Below, in pieces: positions 15,936 to 23,890 of a DNA stretch of 26,697 nt (the stretch's first letter is position 1; each line of letters starts with the position of its first letter). Where the stretch lies: the NCBI GenBank assembly GCA_963575745.1, contig CAUYUJ010003678.1:20001-46697 (forward strand), in the 5' to 3' direction. The notes beneath the pieces were generated by a model that was not told the origin of the DNA, searched no databases, and worked only from the letters and a program-made list of their open reading frames with translations. The translations under genes and the position numbers were made by a program. This DNA is from Prorocentrum cordatum (taxonomy: Eukaryota; Sar; Dinophyceae; Prorocentrales; Prorocentraceae).

Positions 15936-16135
15936 TGGGGCGAGATGCGCCACGCGTGTCAGGCGCGCCACGCGCGCCAGGCACCCCTGGGGCCCGAGCG
16001 TGCCAGGCACGCCTGGTGCGCTATATGCGCCACGTGCCTCCGCGTGCGCCAGGTGTGCCGCATACTCCAGCCGCGCCAGGTGCACCACGTTCGTGGCACG
16101 TGCAGAGTGCGTCAGGTGCGCCTGCGCACGTGACA
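15936..16135. repeat. Degenerate GCGCCAGGTGC minisatellite
   Basis: Short units of the type GCGCCACG/GCGCCAGG/GTGCGCCAGG recur about every 9-15 bp. CpG- and CACGTG-rich. Confidence 0.75.
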
Positions 16136-16573
16136 GCACACATCGGGAAACATGTCGGCCCCCACCATCTATGTCGAAGACCAGTGCCCATCAATGTGTC
16201 TGGTGGGCCTGCGCACAGCAGGCCACACGCCACCACTTGACAGTGATCGCGGGGTGGCCGCGCACGATCCAGATTTAGCCGCGAGGAGAAGTGCGTATGT
16301 TTTTTTTTGGTCAGGGGTGGTAGCCCTGCGCGCAGCAGGCGGTATGCTGACACCCCCGCCGTCCCTGCCAAACAACAAAACAAAGTGCTCGTGGGCCTCG
16401 CGAACATGACTCTGGACTTTGCCCCAAAGTGTGCTCTGTATCGTTTTTGGCAGGGATGGTGGGGGGGGGGTGGCCCTCATATAGGGTTATCATTGTTCCT
16501 GGTTGGCTGCCAGTCGCCCAGGGGAGGGGGTGCATATTATGATACCAGAGAAAAACCTCAAGCAACGTCTTTT
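16136..16573. other. Unassigned segment
   Basis: Contains repeated GCGCACAGCAGGC / GCGCGCAGCAGGC blocks (about 16211 and 16328), a T9 run and a G9 run. No coding or RNA gene recognised. Confidence 0.4.
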
Positions 16574-16868
16574 TAGGGCTATAGGGCTATGGGGCTATAT
16601 GGCTACAGGGCTATACAGCTATAAGGCTCTGGGGCTATAGAGCTATAGGGCTATAGGGTTATAGGGCTATAGGGCTATGGGGCTATAGGGCTATAGGGCC
16701 ATAGGGCTATAGGACTATAGGGCTATTGGGCTATAAGGCTACCATGCTATCAGGCTATGAGGCTATATGGCTATATGGCTACAGGGCTGTTGGGCTATTT
16801 GGACTATTTGGGCTATAGGGCTATAGGGATGTAGGGCTATAGGGCTATAGGGCTAAAAGGCTACCAGG
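16574..16868. repeat. (GGGCTATA)n minisatellite, 8-bp unit
   Basis: More than twenty GGGCTATA/GGCTATAG units, many exact, with single-base variants (GGTTATA, GGACTATA, GGCTACAG). It ends at the AAAGGCTACCAGGGC transition. Confidence 0.95.
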
Positions 16869-17039
16869 GCGTGCCGCCGAAATCGGCGCCACAGCTAAGC
16901 TAACCATATGAATCCGCTAGGACCCCTACAGAGGCAAGCTGTGATTGGGGAAATAGGGAACCCTTCCCTGAAGCGGAAGAGGGGCTCTTGGAAGAGGGAA
17001 GAATGACATCATTAGACCGTCTGCGCCCAGAGGGCCGGC
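16869..17039. other. Unassigned segment
   Basis: No coding, RNA or repeat signal recognised. It leads into the truncated D1 copy Z. Confidence 0.4.
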
Positions 17040-17356
17040 GGGATTTTTAAGAGGGATGTGCGCGGCGCTGAGGCGAGAGCCACATTTCGAAAACGGACCC
17101 CCCCAGAAAGTGCGCGGCCGCTAGGTGGGAGCCGCATTTTGAAAACGACCCGCCTTCAATCCGCGAAACCCGTGCAAATTTTGAAGACGAATGCGCGCGG
17201 CGCTAAGGCGAGAGCCAGATTTTGAAAACCACCCTTCCTCCATCTGTAAAACTGTTGTCAACTCTTAAGCTTCAGGGTCATTATCGGTCAGAAAGTCTCA
17301 GGCGAAACGCCTGGCCCGCCCTTTCGACCGGCTTCGGGGTGCGACAGGGAAGAGTT
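17040..17356 (-). mobile_element. Dispersed repeat D1, copy Z (truncated)
   Basis: Three tandem units begin at 17062, 17114 and 17197, the second shortened by about 30 bp. The terminal block ends CTTCGGGGTGCGACAGGGAA, the same end as copy Y. The unique half of D1 is missing. Confidence 0.75.
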
Positions 17357-17372
17357 TTTTATAAGGAAAATA

Positions 17373-17829
17373 ATGGATGATGATGCTGCTGCTGATGATG
17401 CTGATGATGATGATGACGATGACGATGACACGATGATGCTGATGGATGAGTGATGCGGATAGATGATAGATGGTGATGGTGATGTGATGGTGATGGTGAT
17501 TGGTATTGGTGATGATGCTAACTGCTGCCTGCTGCTGCGCGGTGGTTGAGACTCGAGGATGATGATGATTGAATGATGGAGTGTATGTATGAATGATGTG
17601 CATGATGATGTGATATGATGATGATGATGATGAGTGATGATGATGATATCGATTATGATGATGCCTGATGATGAGGATGAGGATGAGGACGTGATGATTA
17701 GAGATGATGAGATGATGATGAGATACTGATGATGCTGCTGCTGCGAGGCAGCTGCTGCTGGCTGATAACCCGGCGATGATGATGAAATGTATGCTGAGGA
17801 TGAATGATGATGATTGCTGATGATGTATC

Positions 17830-17906
<77 letters not shown>

Positions 17907-17931
17907 GGAGGAGGAGGAGGAGGAGGAGGTT
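17373..17931. repeat. (GAT)n microsatellite ending in (GGA)n
   Basis: GATGAT arrays with interruptions, becoming a pure GAT block (about 17830-17905) and then GGA. Apparent poly-His/Ile frames are artefacts. Confidence 0.95.
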
Positions 17932-18055
17932 AAGCAGGGAGACCTGCACAGTTTACCACTAAGTCAGTGCGCGTGAGGCGCGCGCGAGCAGGGTGGGAAG
18001 GCGAGGGGCCGGAGGAGCAGCAGGCACGTAGGAAGCTATCGAGGCGAAGCAGTGA
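17932..18055. other. Unassigned segment
   Basis: Mixed GC-rich sequence (GCGCGTGAGGCGCGCGCGAGC near 17967). No gene recognised. Confidence 0.4.
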
Positions 18056-18192
18056 TCGAGCTAAACGGTGTTTTGGCGTTTTTGTGGGCCGTTTTCGTTT
18101 CGATTTCAATTTGCAGCAGCACAGGCGGAACGAAGGCAGAACGAGGAACACCAAAAACAGAGCGAACACGAAAAACACGCTGTTTAGCTCGA
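18056..18192. mobile_element. Foldback element P10 (MITE-like)
   Basis: TCGAGCTAAACGG (18056-18068) is inverted at 18180-18192 as TCGAGCTAAACAG in complement. Weaker T/G-rich pairing (GTGTTTT, GTTTTTG) continues inwards. Confidence 0.6.
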
Positions 18193-18308
18193 GCCCTGGT
18201 GGGGAGGGGGAGGGGGAGAACCGTAAGGAGGGGGGAAAGGGCGCACAAGGAATTGCCATCCTGGCGGCAGGAGGCCCTCAGCAGCATATTGTACAACTGC
18301 ACATGTTC

Positions 18309-18562
18309 GAGACCGTACGGCAGAGCATATGGGAGAGCATACGAAAAAGCATGCGGGAGGCCATAAGGGAGACCATACGGGGAGACTGTACTTCCGGAGA
18401 CCGTACGGGAAACCATACGGGAGACCATACAGGAGATCATACGGGAGACCGTGCGGGAGTCCCCGTACTGGAGACCATACGAGAGACCATACGGGAGACC
18501 AGACAAGAGACAATACGGGAGACCCTACGGGAGACCAGACCAGAGATCATATGGGAGACCTT
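18309..18562. repeat. 12-bp minisatellite (CATACGGGAGAC)n
   Basis: About 21 units of GACCATACGGGA with variants (GACCGTACGGGA, GATCATACGGGA). The unit is four codons, so several frames stay open and read as ETIR, DHTG or PYGL repeats. Confidence 0.9.
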
Positions 18563-18789
18563 GCTGAAGGCGAGTCCTCATGAGTCACGGGTCACGAGCC
18601 ATCGGTTCCCTACCCAGAGGAGGTCGCACGTGCTTTCGAGGAATATATGTGGCCCCTGCATGCGAGTTTTGGTGGGGATTCTGCAAGACCCTTGCAGACA
18701 AGCTGCTTGGGGAGTAAAAGGGAGCACGAGGTGGAACAGGAGTGTGGTGGGCGGCATGCAGCAAGTGCCTAGAATCTACGACTCCAATC
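18563..18789. other. Unassigned segment
   Basis: No gene recognised. It ends CTAGAATCTACGACTCC-AATCTACGA just before a GGA tract; CTAGAATCTACG recurs at about 19181 after that tract. Confidence 0.4.
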
Positions 18790-19146
18790 TACGAGGAGGA
18801 GGAGGAGGAGGAGGAGGAGGAGAGAGAGGGCGTGTGCAGCGACGGACGAGGAGGCCTAGATGAGGAGAGAGGTAGGAGAGAAGCAAACGGGTGCCAGGAG
18901 GAGAGGAGGAGGTGGAGGAGGATGGAGGGAGGAGGAGGCCAGTATGCACGGGAGGAGGGAGGAGGAGGAGGAGGAGGAGGAGGAGGATCGATCGGGGAAG
19001 AGGAAGAGGAGGCAGATTAGGAGGAGTGGGAGGAAGAGGAGGAGGAGGAGGAGGAGGAGGAGGAGGAGGAGGAGGAGGAGGAGGAGGAGGAGGAGGAGGA
19101 GGAATAGGAGGAGGAGGAGGAGGAGGAGGAGGAGGAGGAGGAGGAC
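18790..19146. repeat. (GGA)n-rich purine microsatellite, composite
   Basis: Short GGA tracts (18795-18825, 18955-18985) and a long one (19036-19145), joined by G/A-rich degenerate sequence. Confidence 0.95.
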
Positions 19147-19599
19147 CTCCTGTGCCTTGGGACCTCCTGTGCCTTCGACTAGAATCTACGCGAGCGCGAG
19201 GCGCGCGCGATTTCAGCTCATGCATGTCCGTAGAGGGCTTCGCCCTTTGCCGCTGGCCGCCCCCGCTGTCATGATGTTCAGTCGGGCCTGCCCCTCTACA
19301 GGGGGAATGTCCAAAAATAGCCAAAACATAGTAGTGATACGTTTTTTTTTCCTCCTTTCTTTTGTTTTTTTTTGTTTGGTTGTTCTGTTCTTGCTTTATT
19401 CTCACGATTCTTGAGTATATTTGATTATTTTTTGGGTATGCTTGGTTTGCCGTACATGAATCCGCCTGCCTGTAGGGAGACACGCCCGGCCTAACCATAA
19501 GGGGATCTGCCACAGCTGTGTTAGGATGCCTTGGTGCCGACTTGAAGCAACATCTGAACCTCGTGCGAGGACGGCTGGTGATCGTGACGGCATTTGCAA
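19147..19599. other. Unassigned segment with T-rich part
   Basis: Begins with a 19-20-bp direct repeat (GACCTCCTGTGCCTT twice). T-rich sequence lies at about 19335-19440. No gene recognised. Confidence 0.4.
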
Positions 19600-20030
19600 G
19601 GGATCACGGCCTCGGGGGCGAGAGTCTGGAGTAATTTGCAAAGGATCGCCACCTCGGGAGCGCGAGCCTGGTGTAATTTACACAGGATTCTGGCTTCAGG
19701 AGCGAGAGTTCGGTGAGATATACAAAGGCTTCTGGTCTCGGGAGCCCGAGCCTGGTGTAGTTTACTGGGGATTCTCGCTTCGGGAGCGCGAATCTGGTGT
19801 AATGTGCCGAAAACGTTATGATCCCGGGAGCGCGAATTCGGCATACTTTCTGAACGTTCTGGCCTTGCGAGCGCGAATCTCGCGCACTTGACGAATAACT
19901 CTGGCCTGTGGATCGCGACTCTGGGGTAATTTGTGCAGGATTCTGGTGTCCTGCAATTCCGTCCTCGGGAACGCGAATCTGGTGTAACCAGCGATGCATT
20001 ATTGCCTCGGGGTCGCGTCGCGAAGCTCAT
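19600..20030. repeat. 42-bp minisatellite
   Basis: About ten diverged units centred on CCTCGGGAGCGCGAATCTGG then TGTAATTTGC-AAAGGATTCTGG. Core starts near 19611, 19653, 19694, 19737, 19778, 19822, 19863, 19904, 19964 and 20006 (one unit enlarged by ~18 bp). The 42-bp unit equals 14 codons, so a minus-strand frame stays open with an APEARIPCKLHQAR-type repeat. Confidence 0.85.
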
Positions 20031-20152
20031 GTATTTTACGTGTTCCAGACCCACCAGACATTCAGGCAGCGCGACTCGGGCGTGGTGGTCAGGGTGGTTT
20101 TCGGCTTTCCCCCTGGCGCGGCGAGGAACAATGGACAGTAGGACGCAGAAAC

Positions 20153-20216
20153 CACATATATATGTGTGTGTATATATGTATATATATATATGTACATGTA
20201 TGTGTATGTGTATATG

Positions 20217-20247
<31 letters not shown>

Positions 20248-20432
20248 ATGTATGTATGCATGTATGCATGTATGTATGTATGCATGCATGCATGCATGTA
20301 TGCATGCATGCATGTAGGTCGGTCGGTAGGTAGGTAGGTAGGTATGTAGGTAGGTGGGTAGGTAGGTAGGTAGGTAGGTATGTACATGTTTATATGTATG
20401 TATGCATGTATTTATGTATGCATGTATGTATT

Positions 20433-20473
<41 letters not shown>

Positions 20474-21308
20474 GCATGCATGCATGTATGCATGCAGGCA
20501 TGTATGTATATATGTGTGTGTGTGTGTGTGTCTGTCTGAGTGTCTGTATGTCTGTATGTCTGTATGCACGTATGTATGTATGTATGCATGCATGCATGCA
20601 TGGCTGTATGTATGTATGCATGCATGCATGCATGCATGCATGCATGTATGTATGTATGTATGTATGTATGTATGTATAACTGTGTGCATGCATGTCTGTC
20701 TGTATGTATGTATGTATGTATGCATGCATGTATGTATGCATGCATGTATGTATATATGTATGTATGTATGCATGTATGTATGTATGTATGCATGTATGTA
20801 TGTATGCATGTATGCATACACGCATGCATGTATGTATGTATGTATGTATGTATGTATGCATGCATGCATGTATGTATGTATGTATGTGTATGTATGTATG
20901 TATGTATGTATGTATGTATGTATGTATGTATGTATGTACGTATGTATGTATGTATGTCTGTATGTCTGTATATATGTATGCATGCATGCATGCATGCATG
21001 CATGCATGCATGCATGCCTGCATATATGTATGTATGTATGTATGTAGGTAGGTAGGTAGGTAGGTAGGTAGGTAGGTATGTATGCATGCATGCATGCATG
21101 CATGTATGTATGTATGCATGCATGCATGTATGTATGTATGTATGCATGCATGCATGTATGCATGCATGCATGTATGTATGTATGTATGTATGCATGCATG
21201 CATGTATGTATGTATGTATGTATGTATGTATGTCTCTATGTATGTATGCATGTATGCATGCATGCATGCATGTATGTATGTCTGTATGTCTGTATGCATG
21301 TATGTGTT
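20153..21308. repeat. (TATG/CATG)n tetranucleotide tract, 1.15 kb
   Basis: TGTATG, TGCATG, TATATG and GTGTGT units with GTAG blocks (20316-20380, 21044-21078). Nearly all of it alternates pyrimidine and purine. Frames on both strands (MYVCMYV / HTYIHTYIH) are repeat artefacts. Confidence 0.97.
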
Positions 21309-21700
21309 TCGGAGGCTCCTGAGAGAGTCCCAAGATGGTCCAAGAGGGCCCCGAGCTTGCCCAAGCCGGATCCAGGACGGCCCAAGATTTTCTCAAGAGG
21401 GCCCAGGGACGGCCCACGACTGTCCAAGATGATGTTCAAAACACCCCAAACAATTACCCCACTGGAGGGCCCCACGAGGACACCGAACGGGGACTCAGAG
21501 GCCAAGCCTCAAGATGTTTCCAACGTGTTCCAACATACTCGCGCTTTCCAGCTTCAGGGCCCTCCAGGACGGCCCAGGAGGCCTCCAAGATCGCACCCAC
21601 ACGGCCCAAGAGACCCCAAGACGGCCCACTGAGCCCCGAAGAGGCCCCCGGGAGACCCCAAGATGGCCCAACAAACCCCCAGCACGGAGGGCAGGATGAT
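21309..21700. repeat. Degenerate CCAAGAGGGCCC minisatellite
   Basis: Units such as TCCAAGAGGGCC, GGCCCAAGAT and CCCCAAGACGG recur every 10-15 bp. This is the reverse complement of the motif at 15495-15742. Less regular in the middle (21435-21540). Confidence 0.75.
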
Positions 21701-21722
21701 GAAGGGACACAGGAGGGGAGTC

Positions 21723-21893
21723 ACCACCCACCAAACCACCCCAACCCAACCCGAAGGCCCAAATTTATCCTCGATTTCCAGTGGGGGGGGGTCGGGGAAC
21801 GTTGAAAAAACACATGGTATCCGTACCCCCCCCAACCCGAAATTCGGGTCAAATTCGGGTCTTCGGGTTGGGTTGGGGTGGTCTGGTAGGTAG
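21723..21893. mobile_element. Foldback element P8
   Basis: The left arm at 21723-21766 contains ACCACCCCAACCCAACCCGA then AGGCCCAAATTT. The right arm (21851-21893) is its reverse complement with a few changes. An inner symmetry, ACCCGAAATTCGGGT, lies at about 21835-21849. About 84 bp separate the arms. Confidence 0.75.
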
Positions 21894-22104
21894 TCAGGGA
21901 GGGCGGGAGAGAGGTGGGGAGGGCAAGGGGGGGGGGGTGTTGGGGAGACGGGGGGGGGGTCTCCGAGCCCGAGGCAGCGGGCCGGCGGGCCGAGCACGCT
22001 CCGAGGAGGCCCGGGCGTCTCCACCGCGCCGCGGGGCGGAGCCGAAGCCCGGCGGACCGCGCCGGCAGGCCGCGGGCCGCGCCTGCCCACTCGGGTTCCC
22101 TCAC
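21894..22104. other. Unassigned GC-rich segment with G runs
   Basis: G8-G10 runs at about 21928-21960, then GC-rich sequence that pairs weakly with the DNA right of 22250. It may be the outer arm of foldback P9. Confidence 0.35.
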
Positions 22105-22249
22105 CGAGCGCGTTCCACGACTCGCAGAGTGCCTGCTTGCAAGCGTCTGAGAAGCACATGCCCGTTTTGATGTAGTTCGTCGTGGATCCCCCGCGGGGGA
22201 TCCAGGCCATTTGCGAGTGGTTACTCTGCGAGTAAATGGAGCGCGCTCG
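22105..22249. mobile_element. Foldback element P9 around a perfect 22-bp palindrome
   Basis: The left arm CGAGCGCGTTCCACG-ACTCGCAGAGT (22105-22130) is inverted at 22223-22249 (CGAGCGCGCTCCATTT-ACTCGCAGAGT in complement). Near its centre, 22183-22204 is a perfect palindrome with TGGATCCCCCG as one half. Confidence 0.75.
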
Positions 22250-22541
22250 TCTATCCCCGACGAGCGGCCGCCCCAGCCAGAGCGCCGCGCGGGGCCGGTC
22301 CAACGGCCAGGCCGAGCGCAAGGGGGAGGTGATCGTTTTCTTATGCATCGTTTTGCCGATCGGCGCGGGCCCTCGCACCCGCGCTCCCCCTCTTCCTCCC
22401 TCCCGTAGATCTTGGCTGCTTTTGGCGCACGCTTCGAGCAGGCGGAGTCTCCCCCACAGGACGCACTGCTGCAAGCAGTCGCACTGAGCAGAAGTCCGAA
22501 GCCAGACCCGCCCCTTCTCCCCCTCCCTTCCGCCCACTGTC
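22250..22541. other. Unassigned GC-rich segment
   Basis: No gene recognised. Minus-strand frames here continue from repeat sequence and show no family motif. Confidence 0.35.
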
Positions 22542-22595
22542 GAGGAGGAGGAGGAGGAGAAGGAGGTGGTGGATGAGGAGGAGGAGGAGGAGGAC
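22542..22595. repeat. (GGA)n microsatellite
   Basis: GGA/GAGGAG with a GGTGGTGGAT interruption. It directly precedes D1 copy Y. Confidence 0.95.
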
Positions 22596-23415
22596 CAGTG
22601 TAAACCAAAGAGTCATTAACGATGTTGGAATTAACCCTCCCTCCAAGCTCCCTCTTCATAAGCCCCTACAGCGGTTCATTTCCATTGTGGGAACTGCCTC
22701 GTTTGAAAACAGCCTTCAAGACCCTGAAGCATGCCAAAACATTGGTCTCGGGATTTCAACGCCACGGATCAACCTGAATGCTGCGTCTTGACGATCCGGA
22801 ATCGTGCCAGGACGCCATTTGTGGGGCAACACCGCGAGGCAACATCACTGTTGCACCCGCATGCTCCTGAATCCTTCCAAAACAAATTTCTGATACGCTG
22901 ATCATGGGAATCTCTGAAACTCTTCCAAATTGTATGAACGCATGTTCGCGGCGCTAAGGCGAGAGCCACATGTTGGAAAGGAACCGCCCTCAATCCGTGA
23001 AGCTCTTGCAAATGTTTCAAAAGAAGGTGCGCGGCGCTAAGGCGAGAGCAACATTTCCAAACCACCCGCCCTCAACCCGTGAATCTCTTGCAGCTCTTTG
23101 AAGCGAATGTGCCCGGCGCTCAGGCGAGAGCCACATTTTCCAAACCACCCGCCCTCAATCTGTGAAGCTCTTGCAAATCTTTGAGACGAATGTGCGCGGC
23201 GCTAAGGCGAGAGCCTCATTTTGAAAACCACCCGCCCTCAATCAGTGAAACTCTTGCGAATTTTTAAACGAACGTGCGCGGCGCTAAGGCGAGAGCCACA
23301 TTAAAGAAAACACCCGCCCTCCATCTGTGAAACTGATGCCACTTTTCAAGCTGCAGAGTCATACGTGATGCGGGGTGCCCTAAACACTTGCCTCGGGGTG
23401 CGACAGGGATAAGTT
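22596..23415 (-). mobile_element. Dispersed repeat D1, copy Y (most complete)
   Basis: Starts CCAGTGTAAACCAAAG directly after (GGA)n and ends GGGGTGCGACAGGGATAAGTT directly before another (GGA)n. The first ~350 bp match copy X. Five tandem units follow, with cores at 22948, 23031, 23113, 23196 and 23278 (spacing 83, 82, 83, 82). Each has GCGGCGCTAAGGCGAGAGCC, an ACATTTT-type block, CACCCGCCCTCAATC and GTGAAACTCTTGC. Strand follows the TCC-tail analogy to LINE B. Confidence 0.85.
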
Positions 23416-23457
23416 GGAAAGGAGGAGGAGGAGGAGGAGGAGGAGGAGGAGGAGGAG
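23416..23457. repeat. (GGA)n microsatellite
   Basis: Closes the right side of D1 copy Y with the same strand polarity as its left flank. Confidence 0.95.
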
Positions 23458-23539
23458 AAACAGGACCAGGATTCCACCTGTCGTTGGCCCCTCTGGTTTC
23501 GACTCCTCCCCCTCCCCCTCCCCTCTCCCTCCCATTCTT

Positions 23540-23714
23540 GGCGGCGGTACCGGGGGGGAGGCGAGAAGGGGCGGGCCTTCCCAGAAGGATCGGAGGCCCC
23601 CCCTGGCCCTGCTCTAACCCTCCCCCCGAAGACGCAGAAGACCTCTCGGAAGGCCAGAGGCCTCCCGAGAGGCCCCCGCCGGCTTCCGACATGTTACCCC
23701 CCTCGCTCGCCGCC
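23540..23714. mobile_element. Foldback element P4' (family 2, second copy)
   Basis: Shares GCGAGAAGGGGCGGGCCTTC and CAGAAGG with P4, then CCCCGAAGACGCAGAAGAC versus CCCCGAAGACAGACAAGAC, and the terminal CTCGCTCGCCGCC. The internal hairpin is kept in altered form (CCTCTCGG / CCGAGAGG instead of CTTCTCAG / CTGAGAAG). The left arm is more diverged (GGCGGCGGTACCGGGG). Confidence 0.75.
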
Positions 23715-23890
23715 GCCGTTCCCCTCGTCACCCATCCTCCTCGTCTTCTCGTCCTCCGCCCACCCACCCACCCCCGTTCCTCGTCTCCTCGGCCTCGTCT
23801 TCTCGTCCTCCGCCCCCGTTCCCCTCGTCACCCACCCACCCCCCGTTCCCCTCGTTTCCTCCTGCTCCCCACCCGTCCTCCTCGTCTTCG
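23715..23890. repeat. Pyrimidine-rich minisatellite
   Basis: CTCGTCTTCTCGTCCTCCGC occurs twice, about 54 bp apart, within repeated GTTCCCCTCGTCACCCACC blocks. Confidence 0.75.

Noticed and set aside
18309-18562. CRISPR-like array
   Set aside because: Units are 12 bp, contiguous and without spacers, in an evidently eukaryotic sequence. The 83-bp D1 units likewise lack unique spacers.
20089-21632. Very long Met/Cys/Tyr/Val and His/Thr/Tyr/Ile-rich ORFs on both strands
   Set aside because: They are translations of the (TATG/CATG)n tract, open in several frames at once on both strands.
22670-22682. RNA polymerase III B-box-like GGTTCATTTCC in D1 (and GGTTCATGTCC near 14938)
   Set aside because: Close to the B-box consensus, but no A box at a suitable distance was found and the rest is not tRNA-like, so D1 is not called a tRNA-derived SINE.
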